From positions 7,192,001 to 7,256,000 of the forward strand of contig NZ_CP109104.1 of NCBI RefSeq assembly GCF_035917675.1: 64,000 nt of DNA. The letters run 5' to 3'. The position numbers were made by a program, and so were the translations under genes. Within the stretch, counting starts at the first letter, position 1, and the number at the start of each line of letters is the position of its first letter. Positions 1 to 9,409 of the stretch are shown here, in pieces. The DNA comes from Streptomyces sp. NBC_01775. Lineage in GTDB: Bacteria; Actinomycetota; Actinomycetes; Streptomycetales; Streptomycetaceae. The notes beneath the pieces were generated by a model, which worked only from the letters and a program-made list of their open reading frames with translations, ran no database searches and was not told the origin of the DNA.

Positions 1-24
1 GAACTCAGCCAACCAGGAGCACAG

Positions 25-1722
25 ATGACGACCCCCGCAAAGCTGAAAGGCCCACCGACAGCGGCGGAACAACCCTCGTGGGTCTCATGCACGAACTGCC
101 GCTCCCTCGTCTACGGCAAGCGTTACAAACGCCTGCTGAACGTGTGCCCCGAGTGCGGGACACACGCGCGACTGGACGCGCCCGCGCGCATCGCGCAGCT
201 CTTCGACGAGGGCAGCGTCGTCCCCCTCGACGTACCGGAGACCCAGATCAACCCGCTGGACTTCGTCGACCAGCGCCCCTACGCGGAGCGCCTGACGCAG
301 GCCCGCCACAAGACGGGCCAGCAGGACGCCGTCCTGGCGGTCAGGGGCCGCATCGAGAACCGTCCACTGACGGCCGCCGTCATGGACTTCCGCTTCTTCG
401 GCGGCAGCCTCGGCGTCGCCGCGGGCGAGGCCGTCACCACGGCGGCCGAGACCGCGCTGCGCGACCGTACCCCCCTCCTCCTCGTCACCGCCTCCGGCGG
501 AGCCCGGATGCAGGAGGGCGCGCTGTCGCTGATGCAGATGGCCAAGACCAGCAACGCGCTGGCCGAGCTGGACGAGGCCGGGCTGCTGACCGTCACCCTG
601 GTCACCGACCCGACCTACGGCGGAGTGGCGGCCTCCTTCGCCACGCTCTCCGACGTGGTGGTCGCCGAACCGGGCGCCCGCATGGGCTTCGCGGGGCCGC
701 GCGTCATCGAGCAGACCATCCGGCAGAAGCTGCCCGAAGGCTTCCAGACCGCGGAATTCCTGCGCGACCACGGGCTGGTGGACGGCGTGTGGGAGCGCAG
801 CGAACTGCGGCCCAAGCTGGCCCGGCTGCTGGCCGTCGCCGACACGCCGGGGCCCGAGTGGGGCGGCGGCGAGTCCGACCCCGTCGTCCGCGACAGCCAG
901 CTCCTGGACCAACTCCCCGCCTGGGACTGCGTCCAGCTCGCCCGCGAGGCGGAGCGGCCCACCACGCTGGAGCACATCGGCTACTGGCTGGACGGCTTCG
1001 TGGAGCTGACCGGGGACCGCGCGGGTGAGGAGTGCGCGGCGATCGTCGGCGGCATCGGCCGGCTGGACGACCTGCCGGTGATGGTCATCGGGCACCAGAA
1101 GGGCCACACCACCGCCGAACTCGTCCGCCGCAACTTCGGCATGCCCTCGCCGGCCGGGTACCGCAAGGCCGCCCGGCTGATGCGGCTGGCGGCCAAGCTG
1201 CGCCTGCCCGTCGTCACCCTCATCGACACCCCCGGCGCCTACCCGGGCATCACGGCCGAGGAGACGGGGCAGTCCGGTGCCATCGCGGAGAACCTGCGGC
1301 TGATGGGCTCGCTGCCCGTGCCAGTCGTCGCCGTGGTCACCGGGGAGGGCGGCAGCGGTGGCGCGCTGGCACTCGGCGTCGCCGACCGGGTGCTGATCTG
1401 CGCGAACGCGACCTACTCGGTGATCAGCCCGGAGGGCTGCGCCGCGATCTTGTGGAAGAACGCGACGGAAGCCGCCGTGGCCGCCGACGAACTCGCCCTG
1501 GACGCCGCCTCGTTGCTACGGCTCGGCGTCGTCGACGGGGTGATCCCCGAACCCGAGGGCGGCGGTCACACCGACACCACGACGATGAGCGACGCGGTGC
1601 GCCGCGCCGTCGTCGTCGCCCTGCGCGAATTGCGCTCCGCGCCGGATGTGGAGGGCTCAACCGTGAGCCCGGTGCCGGCGCGGAGGCGCCGCTTCCGATC
1701 CTTCGGCCTCGCGGAGACCTAG
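25..1722 (+). CDS. Acetyl-CoA carboxylase carboxyltransferase, fused beta (AccD) and alpha (AccA) subunits
   Basis: The 565-residue protein carries both carboxyltransferase halves in one chain. The N-terminal AccD half begins with a four-cysteine zinc ribbon (C22, C25, C41, C44), followed by the crotonase-fold motif [10 protein letters not shown]. From about residue 300 the AccA half follows, with GHQKGH and TPGAYPG motifs. It transfers carboxyl from carboxybiotin to acetyl-CoA to form malonyl-CoA in the cytoplasm. In E. coli the two halves are separate genes. The start has AGGAG about 5 nt upstream. It is first in a run with the biotin carrier and biotin carboxylase, so this is a complete carboxylase set. 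Such sets accompany polyketide clusters to supply extender units. Function is secure; acetyl-CoA rather than propionyl-CoA as substrate is inferred from the AccA/AccD architecture. Confidence 0.95.
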   Translation: MTTPAKLKGPPTAAEQPSWVSCTNCRSLVYGKRYKRLLNVCPECGTHARLDAPARIAQLFDEGSVVPLDVPETQINPLDFVDQRPYAERLTQARHKTGQQDAVLAVRGRIENRPLTAAVMDFRFFGGSLGVAAGEAVTTAAETALRDRTPLLLVTASGGARMQEGALSLMQMAKTSNALAELDEAGLLTVTLVTDPTYGGVAASFATLSDVVVAEPGARMGFAGPRVIEQTIRQKLPEGFQTAEFLRDHGLVDGVWERSELRPKLARLLAVADTPGPEWGGGESDPVVRDSQLLDQLPAWDCVQLAREAERPTTLEHIGYWLDGFVELTGDRAGEECAAIVGGIGRLDDLPVMVIGHQKGHTTAELVRRNFGMPSPAGYRKAARLMRLAAKLRLPVVTLIDTPGAYPGITAEETGQSGAIAENLRLMGSLPVPVVAVVTGEGGSGGALALGVADRVLICANATYSVISPEGCAAILWKNATEAAVAADELALDAASLLRLGVVDGVIPEPEGGGHTDTTTMSDAVRRAVVVALRELRSAPDVEGSTVSPVPARRRRFRSFGLAET

Positions 1723-1795
1723 AAGGGGACGGGACATGCAAGGGGGCAACGGACGCAACGGAAACGGCAACGGCAGGTACTACGGAGAGACACTC

Positions 1796-2350
1796 ATGAA
1801 CGAGCTGACCAAGGAAAGTCCGCGCGCCCAGTCCGACGACGCGCTCGCCGGGCTGGACTACGACAACAGTGGCCTCGCCCTTACCGATATCTGCCGGAGC
1901 ATCGCCGAGGTCGTGCGCGTGGGCCCCGACAGGCCGCGCAGGGTACGCATCGCGCTGGGCGCCGCCAGCATCGAGGTCGAGTGGGACAGCCAGGAGACCC
2001 CCGGCGCCCCGGCGCCCGCGGGGCAGTACCTGGGCGGGGCCGGCGCGGCGGGGGGCGCCGGGGCCGAGGTCCAGACCGTGTTCGAGGGCCACCGCGAGTG
2101 CGCCCCGCTGGTGGGCACCTTCTACGCGGCCCCGTCGCCCGGCGCCCCGCCCTTCGTCCAGCCCGGCGACCGGGTCGAGACGGGCCAGCAGCTCGGCATC
2201 ATCGAGGCGATGAAGCTGATGAACCCGCTGGAGGCCACGCGCCCAGGGCGGGTCGTCGAAGTGCTGGTCGGCGACGGGGAGCCGGTCGAGTACGGCGAGC
2301 CGCTGGTGCTCATCGACCCCGACCTCACCGACGTGGACGAGGGGGCCTGA
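1796..2350 (+). CDS. accB: Biotin carboxyl carrier protein of acetyl-CoA carboxylase
   Basis: A 184-residue protein ending in a biotinyl domain. The canonical biotin attachment motif EAMKLMN sits about 50 residues from the C-terminus, and the linker before it is Ala/Gly/Pro rich. It carries CO2 between the biotin carboxylase encoded 2 nt downstream and the fused carboxyltransferase upstream. The chosen ATG has GGAGAG about 8 nt upstream. An in-frame ATG at 1736, also preceded by a purine-rich stretch (AAGGGGACGGG), would add 20 Gly/Asn/Arg-rich residues and cannot be excluded. Confidence 0.93.
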   Translation: MNELTKESPRAQSDDALAGLDYDNSGLALTDICRSIAEVVRVGPDRPRRVRIALGAASIEVEWDSQETPGAPAPAGQYLGGAGAAGGAGAEVQTVFEGHRECAPLVGTFYAAPSPGAPPFVQPGDRVETGQQLGIIEAMKLMNPLEATRPGRVVEVLVGDGEPVEYGEPLVLIDPDLTDVDEGA

Positions 2351-2352
2351 CC

Positions 2353-3696
2353 GTGGGATTCGGCACCGTCCTGGTGGCCAACCGGGGCGAGATAGCGATA
2401 CGCGTCATGCGCACCTGCCGGGAGATGGGCATCCGCACCGTCGCCGTCCACTCCACGGCCGACCGCGACAGCAGCCACGTACGGGACGCCGACGCCGCCG
2501 TGCAGATCGGCCCCGGCGCGCCCCGCAAGTCGTACTTGTCGGCCCCGGCCGTCATCGAGGCGGCGCTGCGCGCCGGGGCCGACGCGGTGCACCCGGGCTA
2601 CGGATTCCTGTCCGAGGACCCGGACTTCGCTGAGATCTGCGCCGAGAACGGGCTCACCTTCATCGGGCCGCGCCCCGAAGTGCTGGCCCGGCTCGGCGAC
2701 AAGGCCGAGGCCAGGGCGCTGATGACCGACGCCGGGCTGCCCGTGCTGCCCGGCAGCCCCGGCACCGTCGACAGCGCCACCGAGGCCACCGACCTGGCCA
2801 CCAGGATCGGCTACCCGCTGATCATCAAGGCCGTGGCGGGCGGCGGCGGACGCGGCATGACCGTGGTGCGCCACGCCACCGACCTGCTGCCGGCCTACCG
2901 GCAGACCCGCGCCACCGCGCAGGCCATCTTCGGCGACAACCGCGTCTACATGGAGCGGTATTGCGACAGCGCCCGGCACATCGAGGTGCAGGTCCTCGCC
3001 GACGGGCACGGCACCGTGCTGCACCTGGGCGAGCGGGACTGCTCCGTCCAGCGGCGGCACCAGAAGCTCATCGAGGAGAGCCCAGGACCCGGACTGCACC
3101 CGCAGCTGAGATCGGCCATGGCCCGCGCCGCCGTGCGCGGCGCCCGCGCCATCGGCTACACCGGAGCCGGCACCTTCGAGTTCCTGGTGCACGACGAGGG
3201 CTTCTCCTTCATGGAGATGAACTGCCGCATCCAGGTCGAACACCCGGTCACCGAGGCCGTCTACGGCATCGACCTGGTGCGCGAACAGATCCGCGTCGCC
3301 GCCGGTGAAGCGCTGCGCATGGGCCAGGAGGATCTGGTGCCCCGCGGGGTCGCCGTCGAGTGCCGCGTCAACGCGGAGGATCCCGCACGCGACTTCGCCC
3401 CCGCGCCCGGCACCCTGGAGGAGTTCGTCCCCCCGGGCGGCCCCTTCGTCCGGGTGGACACCCACGGGCGGGCCGGGTGGAAGGTGCCCCCGCAGTACGA
3501 CTCGCTGCTCGCCAAGGTCATCTGCTGGGCGCCCGAACGGGACGAGGCGCTGGACCGGATGGACCGGGCGCTGGGCGAGTTCCGCATCAGCGGTCCCGGT
3601 GTGCACACCACCGTGCCGCTGCTGCGCGACATCCTCAACGACCGCGTCTTCCGCGAGGGCAGGCACATCACCTCCTTCCTCGACAACCGGGGCTGA
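2353..3696 (+). CDS. accC: Biotin carboxylase subunit of acetyl-CoA carboxylase
   Basis: A 447-residue ATP-grasp enzyme that carboxylates biotin on the carrier protein using bicarbonate and ATP. It begins with the family motif VLVANRGEIAIR. It has the glycine-rich ATP loop AVAGGGGRGM and the catalytic stretch EMNCRIQVEHPVTE. The GTG start lies 2 nt after the accB stop, so translation is probably coupled. Length matches single-function AccC proteins (about 445-450). The last codons are copied twice downstream as an 18-bp tandem repeat. Together with the two preceding genes it forms a full carboxylase likely dedicated to malonyl-CoA supply. Confidence 0.95.
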   Translation: MGFGTVLVANRGEIAIRVMRTCREMGIRTVAVHSTADRDSSHVRDADAAVQIGPGAPRKSYLSAPAVIEAALRAGADAVHPGYGFLSEDPDFAEICAENGLTFIGPRPEVLARLGDKAEARALMTDAGLPVLPGSPGTVDSATEATDLATRIGYPLIIKAVAGGGGRGMTVVRHATDLLPAYRQTRATAQAIFGDNRVYMERYCDSARHIEVQVLADGHGTVLHLGERDCSVQRRHQKLIEESPGPGLHPQLRSAMARAAVRGARAIGYTGAGTFEFLVHDEGFSFMEMNCRIQVEHPVTEAVYGIDLVREQIRVAAGEALRMGQEDLVPRGVAVECRVNAEDPARDFAPAPGTLEEFVPPGGPFVRVDTHGRAGWKVPPQYDSLLAKVICWAPERDEALDRMDRALGEFRISGPGVHTTVPLLRDILNDRVFREGRHITSFLDNRG

Positions 3697-3732
3697 CTCG
3701 ACAACCGGGACTGACTCGACAACCGGGGCTGA
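3679..3732 (+). repeat. Three tandem 18-bp copies of the accC 3' end
   Basis: The unit CTCGACAACCGGGGCTGA, which includes the accC stop codon, occurs three times head to tail; the middle copy has one A for G. Each copy ends in TGA. It looks like replication slippage or unequal crossing-over at the gene end and does not change the protein. Confidence 0.9.
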
Positions 3733-3812
3733 GAAGCCGGCCCTCCGCCGCTCAAGGCGCGCTTGAGCCGGAGAGGGAAGCATGGACAGTCCCCCGACCG
3801 CAGGGAGCCGTG

Positions 3813-6059
3813 ATGGAATCCGTCATCCGCGTCGCGATCAGGCGGCCCCGCACGGTGATCGCCGTCTGGCTGGTGCTGGCGGCGCTCTGCACACCCTTGA
3901 TGATGGGCCTGACCGGCGCCCTGAAGGCCGGCGGCTTCGAGAACCCGCGCGGTGAGGACCGCAAGGGACAGCAGGCACTGGAGCGGGACTTCCACGAACC
4001 GGAGGAGACCCTCCAGGCGGTGTTGCACGACCCGGACGGCGAGGTGACCCGCGCCGTGCCCGAGGCGGCGCGGCTGGCCGAGGGCTCCCCGAAGGTCACC
4101 TCCGTCCAGGACTACCGGCAGCAGTCCGCCTGGCTGTCAAAGGACCGGCACACCACCTTCCTCCAGCTCGGCTTCGACGCGGACGCCACCACGGTGCAGG
4201 GCGAGATCGACGGCCTGCGCGAGCGGCTGGACGCGGCGCTGGGGGAGCGCGGGGTCAGTGTCAAGGTCACCGGCGAGCAGGCCCTCGACTACGACATGAG
4301 CGTGCAGTCCGAGAAGGACACCGTCACCGCCGAGCTGATCGCCTTCCCGCTGCTGATCATCGTGCTGCTGCTGGTCTTCCGCTCGGTCGGCTCCATGCTG
4401 GTGCCTATCGTGCTGGCCGGGGTCGCGCTCGTGGTCGCCATGGCGGCCGGCACGCTGCTGGCCCAGGTCACCGACCTCTCGGTGCTGTTCATGAACGCGG
4501 TCACCATCATCGGCCTGGCCGTCTCGGTGGACTACTGCCTGTTCATCATCAAGCGCTACCGCGACGAACTGGCCGACAGCGCCGAACCACAGGCCGCGCT
4601 GGAGACCGCGATGCGCACCGCGGGCCATGCCGTGCGCTTCAGCGGGCTGGCCGTCGTGGTGGCGCTGCTGGCGCTGCTCATCCCGCGCATGATGGTGTTC
4701 ACCAGCATCGCGCTCGCCGGGATCGTGGTCACCCTGATCGCGCTGGCCATCTCCATGACGCTGCTGCCCGCCGTGCTCCGGCTGCTGGGCCCGCGCATCA
4801 ACTGGGCCTCGCTCAAGCCCCGCAGGGCGCGCGCCGCGAAGGACGCACCAGGGCCGCTGGCCCGGCTGCACCGCAGGCCGCTGCCGCTGCTGCTGATCTC
4901 CGTCGTGGTCTTCACCGCGCTGTCGCTGCCCATACTGAACGTCCGCCTCCAGGCGCCGGTGGCCAGCGCCTCGATCCTGCCCGAGGACGCCGAGTCCCGG
5001 CAGGGCATCGAACGGCTCCAGAAGGACCTGGACTCCCAGGACCTCTTCCCGCTCCAGGCCGTCTTGACCGCACCGCGCGGCACCTCGCCCGGCGAGCTGC
5101 TGGCGGCGGTCGACAAGGCGGCGAAACGGGCCGAGGGGCTGGCCGGGGCCGGCTCGGTGCGGGCCGTCACGACCCTCGGACTGCCCAGGACGGCCCAGGA
5201 AGCCGCCGCCGCCGGGCGGTTCGCCGGCCTGCCGCGCGAGGCCCGTGCCGCCTTCGAGGGGCTGTGGTCCCACCAGGACGGGCGCTACGTCAGCCGCGTC
5301 GTGGTCGTCGCCAAGGACGAGCCCGACAGCGACGGCGCCCACGACCTGGTCCGCGATCTGCGCGACGCGCTGCCCGGCGCCGAGGTCGTGCCGGGGCTGG
5401 ACACGAAGGTGACGGGGGCGACAGCGCACGGCGTGGACTTCGACGACGCGCTGATCGGCGCGCTCCCCGCCATCCTGGGCGCCGTCGCGCTCATCACCCT
5501 CGCGCTGCTGACCCGGGCCTTCCGCTCCTGGCGGCTGCCGCTGCTGGCGCTGGTGCTGAACGCCATGGTGGTCGGCGCCGGCCTGGGGCTGCTCACCCTC
5601 ATCAGCCAGGGTGCGCTGGGCCAGCGCATCGACAGCACCACGCCGGTGCTGCTCTTCGCCATCATGTTCGGGCTGAGCATGGACTACATGGTCATCATGA
5701 TCGCCCGCATGCGGGAGCGGTACCTGCTGGTGCCCGACCACAGGAGCGCCGTCACCGAGGGCATGCGCAACACCGCGGGGCTGGTCAACGGGGCCGCCGT
5801 GATCATGGTGGCGGTCTTTGTCTCCTTCCTCGCGGCGAAGATCAGCGTCGTGCAGCAGCTCGGCCTCGGACTGGCGCTCGCCGTCGTCCTCGACGCCCTG
5901 GTGATCCGGCTGCTGGTGATGCCCGCCGCCTTGAACCTGCTCGGCCCGCGCGTGTGGGGCCGGGTGCCCGCAGCGTCCTCCGCACCCTCCGGCGGTCCGG
6001 CGCCGGAGCCGCGGCCCCCGTCCAACCCGGCGAACCCCAGCGAAGAGGTGAAGCTGTGA
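3813..6059 (+). CDS. MMPL (RND-superfamily) transporter
   Basis: A 748-residue membrane protein with the duplicated MMPL layout: a first membrane segment near residues 15-35, a large extracytoplasmic loop, a membrane bundle, then the same again. Each half has the Asp-Tyr pair used in proton coupling (GLAVSVDYCLFI and GLSMDYMVIM). Actinobacterial MMPL proteins export lipids and antibiotics using proton motive force. Its place after the carboxylase genes and its overlap with the next methyltransferase (GTGA) suggest a role in exporting the cluster product or its intermediates. The C-terminal 35 residues are Pro/Ser rich and probably disordered. ATG 3813 was chosen; a GTG lies one codon earlier. 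Substrate unknown. Confidence 0.9.
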   Translation: MESVIRVAIRRPRTVIAVWLVLAALCTPLMMGLTGALKAGGFENPRGEDRKGQQALERDFHEPEETLQAVLHDPDGEVTRAVPEAARLAEGSPKVTSVQDYRQQSAWLSKDRHTTFLQLGFDADATTVQGEIDGLRERLDAALGERGVSVKVTGEQALDYDMSVQSEKDTVTAELIAFPLLIIVLLLVFRSVGSMLVPIVLAGVALVVAMAAGTLLAQVTDLSVLFMNAVTIIGLAVSVDYCLFIIKRYRDELADSAEPQAALETAMRTAGHAVRFSGLAVVVALLALLIPRMMVFTSIALAGIVVTLIALAISMTLLPAVLRLLGPRINWASLKPRRARAAKDAPGPLARLHRRPLPLLLISVVVFTALSLPILNVRLQAPVASASILPEDAESRQGIERLQKDLDSQDLFPLQAVLTAPRGTSPGELLAAVDKAAKRAEGLAGAGSVRAVTTLGLPRTAQEAAAAGRFAGLPREARAAFEGLWSHQDGRYVSRVVVVAKDEPDSDGAHDLVRDLRDALPGAEVVPGLDTKVTGATAHGVDFDDALIGALPAILGAVALITLALLTRAFRSWRLPLLALVLNAMVVGAGLGLLTLISQGALGQRIDSTTPVLLFAIMFGLSMDYMVIMIARMRERYLLVPDHRSAVTEGMRNTAGLVNGAAVIMVAVFVSFLAAKISVVQQLGLGLALAVVLDALVIRLLVMPAALNLLGPRVWGRVPAASSAPSGGPAPEPRPPSNPANPSEEVKL

Positions 6060-6949
6060 ACACCCCGGCAACCGATACCGGACTATCGCTCTCCGGTTCC
6101 GTGGAGGAACTTCACGACGCCGTACGCGAGCACTACGACAAGCTCATCGACCTGTACGAGCAGCTGTGGGGCGAACACATCCACCACGGCTACTGGGACC
6201 TCGACCGCCCCGACGTCCCCCGCCACCGGGCCCAGGAGCGCACCACCCGCGAACTGACCGCCTTCGCCCGGCTCCCCGAGGGCGCCCGTGTCCTCGACGC
6301 CGGCTGCGGCATCGGCGCCTCCGCGCGGCTGCTCGCCACCGGGCACGGCTGCCAGGTCGACGGCATCACCCTCAGCGAGGAACAGGTCGGCCGTGCCCAG
6401 GAGAAGGCCACCGCGGCCGGGGTCGCGGACCGCGTCCGCTTCCGGCTGATGGACGCCATGGCCACCGACTACGACGACGAGACCTTCGACGCCGTCTGGG
6501 CCATGGAGAGCTGCGAGCTGATGCCCGACAAGAAGGCGTTCCTCGCCGAGTGCCGGCGCGTCCTCAAACCCGGCGGCACCCTCGCCGTCGCCACCTGGTG
6601 CTCGCGCGACGACCGTCTCGCCCCGGCCGAGGTCCGCCTGCTGCGCAGGCTCTACCGCGACTTCGCGATCTCCTTCGTGCTCCCCCTCGACCACTACGCG
6701 AAGCTCTGCGCGGAACTGGGCCTCACCGACGTCGAGACCGCCGACTGGACCGACCACGTCCGCGCCACCTGGAAGCTCTCGGCGGACATCGTCAAGCCCG
6801 TCGTCCGCGACCCCCGCGTGGTCCGCGACCTCATCAAGGCGAAGGGGTTCAACACCTTCCGCTTCCTGAACTCCGTCCCGCTGATGAAGCAGGCCTACGA
6901 CAAGAACGTGATGCGCTACGGCGTCTTCCGCGCCACCAAGGCGGGGTGA
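6056..6949 (+). CDS. SAM-dependent methyltransferase (gamma-tocopherol/sterol C-methyltransferase-like)
   Basis: A 297-residue class I methyltransferase. The N-terminal region HIHHGYWD and motif I VLDAGCGIGASARLL are typical of the gamma-tocopherol methyltransferase/sterol C-methyltransferase group, as is the post-motif PGGTLAVATWC. Members methylate ring carbons, oxygens or nitrogens of small lipophilic molecules, so the site here cannot be predicted. The GTG start overlaps the stop of the MMPL gene (GTGA), so both come from one transcript. A strong hairpin follows. One of five methyltransferases in the window. Confidence 0.9.
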   Translation: MNTPATDTGLSLSGSVEELHDAVREHYDKLIDLYEQLWGEHIHHGYWDLDRPDVPRHRAQERTTRELTAFARLPEGARVLDAGCGIGASARLLATGHGCQVDGITLSEEQVGRAQEKATAAGVADRVRFRLMDAMATDYDDETFDAVWAMESCELMPDKKAFLAECRRVLKPGGTLAVATWCSRDDRLAPAEVRLLRRLYRDFAISFVLPLDHYAKLCAELGLTDVETADWTDHVRATWKLSADIVKPVVRDPRVVRDLIKAKGFNTFRFLNSVPLMKQAYDKNVMRYGVFRATKAG

Positions 6950-6967
6950 GCCCCGGCGCGCGACAAG

Positions 6968-7000
6968 CGCCGGGCGGACCCGTGACGGGCCCGCCCGGCG
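6968..7000. terminator. Bidirectional hairpin terminator
   Basis: Perfect 10-bp arms (CGCCGGGCGG / CCGCCCGGCG) enclose a 13-nt loop that can pair further. It lies between the convergent methyltransferase and FMN reductase genes. There is no long U tract, as is usual in actinomycetes. Confidence 0.75.
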
Positions 7001-7032
7001 ATTGCTGTGTATTCCTGTTCTCGCAATTTCCG

Positions 7033-7608
7033 TCAGGCGCGGGTCAACGCAGCCGTGCGGGAGGCGAATTCCGTCACCTGGCCGACCATGATCTCCAAGC
7101 GTCGGAGGGTGCGGGCCGAGGACCAGACGGCGTCCTCGGTGGGGGCCATGTCCGCCGAGTTGACGGTCACGCTCATCGGCGTCACCCAGCCCCGCAGGCA
7201 CATGATGGCGTTGCGGACCTCCGCGACGGCGTGGGCGGCGCCGTGTTCGCTCCAGCCGACGGCCACGGCGCCCGCGGCGCGCCCGTCCAGGTAGGCGGGC
7301 GCGTCGCCGGCGAGGTCCTCCAGATAGTCGAGGGAGTTCTTGAGCAGCCCTGACATGCCGCCGTGGTAGACGGGGGTGGCGACGATCAGGCCGTCGGCGC
7401 GGCGCACGGCGGCCAGCAGCCGCCGCGCGTCCTCGGTGCGGTGCTCGCAGCCCGGCTCGTACAGCGGCAGTCCGAGCTGGGGCGCCGGCAGCACGGTGAC
7501 GTGCGCGCCCTGCCGGGCGGCCAGCTCGGCGCACACCCGCAGCACCTGCACGCTGAAGGAGCCGGGGCGCAGCGAACCGCCCAGCAGGGCGAGTTCGGGG
7601 CCGCTCAC
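7033..7608 (-). CDS. NADPH-dependent FMN reductase family flavoprotein
   Basis: A 191-residue flavodoxin-like reductase. The N-terminus has the LLGGSLRPGSFS phosphate-binding loop, and the middle has the family motif TPVYHGGMSGLLKNSLDYL. Relatives reduce free or bound FMN, quinones or azo bonds with NADPH. The GTG start overlaps the acyl-AMP ligase stop (GTGA). It is therefore the last gene of the minus-strand operon starting with the acyl carrier protein at 17286. It could supply reduced flavin to an oxygenase or reduce a quinone product of the type III PKS pathway. Which of these applies is not visible in the sequence. Confidence 0.88.
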   Translation of the reverse strand: MSGPELALLGGSLRPGSFSVQVLRVCAELAARQGAHVTVLPAPQLGLPLYEPGCEHRTEDARRLLAAVRRADGLIVATPVYHGGMSGLLKNSLDYLEDLAGDAPAYLDGRAAGAVAVGWSEHGAAHAVAEVRNAIMCLRGWVTPMSVTVNSADMAPTEDAVWSSARTLRRLEIMVGQVTEFASRTAALTRA

Positions 7609-9377
7609 GGCAGCGTCCCCTCCGCCAGCATCCGGGCGAGCAGCGGTCGCTGCGCCTTGCCGCTGGGCGTCTTGGGCAGTGTCTTGCGGGGGACGACGAC
7701 GACCTCGGCGGGCAGCAGTCCGGTGGCGCGGCTGACGGCCTGCTCGACGCGTTTGCCCAGCAGGGCCGCCTCCTCCGGGTCGGCGTGCAGCCGGGATTCG
7801 ACGACCAGCACCAGCCGCTCGGTGCCCTGCACGGGGTCCAGGACGCCGACGGCGGCGACCCCGCCGGGGCGCACGCCCTCCACCGTGGTGGCGGCCAGCT
7901 CCAGCGGCTGCGGCTGGTGGTTGCCGCCGGCGATGATGATGAGGTCCTTCGAGCGGCCGGTCACGAACAGCTCGCCGTCCAGGCGGAAGCCCAGGTCGCC
8001 GGTGTTGAGCCAGCCCTCGCACAGGTCCTCGGCTGTGCGCTCGGGCATGCCGTAGTAGCCCGTCATCATCGAGTCGCTGGCCACCTGGACCGCACCCGAG
8101 TGGCCCTCGGGCAGCTCGCGGCCCCCGTCGTCGGTGATCCGTATGCGGATGCCGGGCACGGCCAGACCGGAGGAGACGTACTCCTGCGCGTCCTGCCCGG
8201 ACAGCGGCGGCACCGCCACACCCCGGTCGGCCATGGCGGTGCGGGAGAGCACCTCGACGCGGGGCAGCGAGTCGACGGGCGCGAAGGAGGCCGCGAGGCC
8301 CAGCTCGGCCATGCCGTAGCAGGGCCGCATGCTCTCGGGCCGGAAGCCGTGCGGCAGCATCGCGCGGGTGAAGTCCCGCATGGTGCCGGCCTCCACGACC
8401 TCGGCGCCGTTGAAGGCCGAGCGCCAGCAGCTCAGGTCGAGCCCGGCCAGGTCCATGCGGTGCGCGGTGGAGGCGACCAGCCGGTAGGCGAAGTTGGGCG
8501 CCGGGGAGACGGTGCCGCGGTAGCGGTGGATGGTGCGCAGCCAAAGCTGCGGCCTCGTCGCGAAGGACAGCGGGCGGAACAGCGCCGAGGGCAGGTCGTG
8601 CAGGAACGTGGACAGCAGCCCGCCGACCATGCCCATGTCGTGGTGGAGCGGCAGCCAGCTGATCATGATGTCGCCGCGCCGGTAGGGGATGCCCTCGCCG
8701 ATGGAGCGCGCGGCGGCGAACATGCCGCGGTGGCTGAGCATGATGCCCTTGGCCGAGGAGGTGGTGCCAGAGCTGAACTGGATCAGGGCCAGCTCCTCGG
8801 GATCGGCGTCCACCGCGGGCTCCGCGACCTGGCCCTCGGTGAACGGCGGGCAGACGACGGCGAGTCCGAGCGGCGCCAGGGCCTCGACGGCCGCCTCGCG
8901 CAGCATCTCGTCGCAGACGACGGCGGTGGGCCCGGCGACCTCGACCATGTGGGTCACCCGGTCCAGCCACAGCTTGCGGCGGCCCACCGTCAGCGGCGGC
9001 TCGGCCAGCATCGGCACGGCGCCCAGCAGCGCGGCGCCGTAGAGCGCGGCCACCAGTTCGGGCGAGGTGTCCAGGCACATGATGACCCGGTCCCCGCGGC
9101 CGAGCCCGGCGGCGGCGAGCGCCGCGCCCGCCGCGTGGGCGCGCTCGTGAAGCTGCCCCACGGTCATCCGTTCGGCGTCCTCGGGGGACTCGCCGTCCGC
9201 GGGCGCCTCGGACGCCTCGGGCAGGTAGTAGGCGACGGCGTCCGGCTCGCGCGCCGCACGGTCCACCAGCGCGGCGGCCAGGGTGCGCGCGCCGGTCAGC
9301 CGGGCGGGGGTGGGGTCGGGCCGCCACTCCCGCCGGTCGGGATGCACTGCTGCTCGGGTACTGGTCGTGCTTGTCAT
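7605..9377 (-). CDS. Fatty acyl-AMP ligase (FAAL-type adenylating enzyme)
   Basis: A 590-residue ANL-superfamily enzyme with the AMP loop QFSSGTTSSAKGIMLSH, the FAAL-typical motif SWLPLHHDMGMVGGLL, the YGMAE motif, the GWLNTGDLG hinge region and the C-terminal PKTPSGKAQR catalytic lysine. FAALs activate carboxylic acids as acyl-adenylates and pass them to an acyl carrier protein rather than CoA. A free-standing carrier protein is encoded at the head of the same operon. A starter acid is therefore probably loaded onto that carrier for oxidation, condensation or amination by the neighbouring enzymes. The start at 9377 precedes MTSTTSTRAA. Acyl chain unknown. Confidence 0.9.
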   Translation of the reverse strand: MTSTTSTRAAVHPDRREWRPDPTPARLTGARTLAAALVDRAAREPDAVAYYLPEASEAPADGESPEDAERMTVGQLHERAHAAGAALAAAGLGRGDRVIMCLDTSPELVAALYGAALLGAVPMLAEPPLTVGRRKLWLDRVTHMVEVAGPTAVVCDEMLREAAVEALAPLGLAVVCPPFTEGQVAEPAVDADPEELALIQFSSGTTSSAKGIMLSHRGMFAAARSIGEGIPYRRGDIMISWLPLHHDMGMVGGLLSTFLHDLPSALFRPLSFATRPQLWLRTIHRYRGTVSPAPNFAYRLVASTAHRMDLAGLDLSCWRSAFNGAEVVEAGTMRDFTRAMLPHGFRPESMRPCYGMAELGLAASFAPVDSLPRVEVLSRTAMADRGVAVPPLSGQDAQEYVSSGLAVPGIRIRITDDGGRELPEGHSGAVQVASDSMMTGYYGMPERTAEDLCEGWLNTGDLGFRLDGELFVTGRSKDLIIIAGGNHQPQPLELAATTVEGVRPGGVAAVGVLDPVQGTERLVLVVESRLHADPEEAALLGKRVEQAVSRATGLLPAEVVVVPRKTLPKTPSGKAQRPLLARMLAEGTLP

Positions 9378-9409
9378 ATCCGCTCCGGCGGTGGCTCGTC
9401 GATGGTCGG

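Noticed and set aside
85..1107. Long minus-strand open frame opposite accDA, and many similar ones opposite other genes.
   Set aside because: High GC3 leaves few stops on the opposite strand; the translations are low-complexity His/Gly/Val/Ala sequences without domains.
3360..6059. Open frame extending from inside accC through the whole MMPL gene.
   Set aside because: The part before 3813 is an out-of-frame reading of accC with no recognisable domain; the transporter's membrane start fits ATG 3813.
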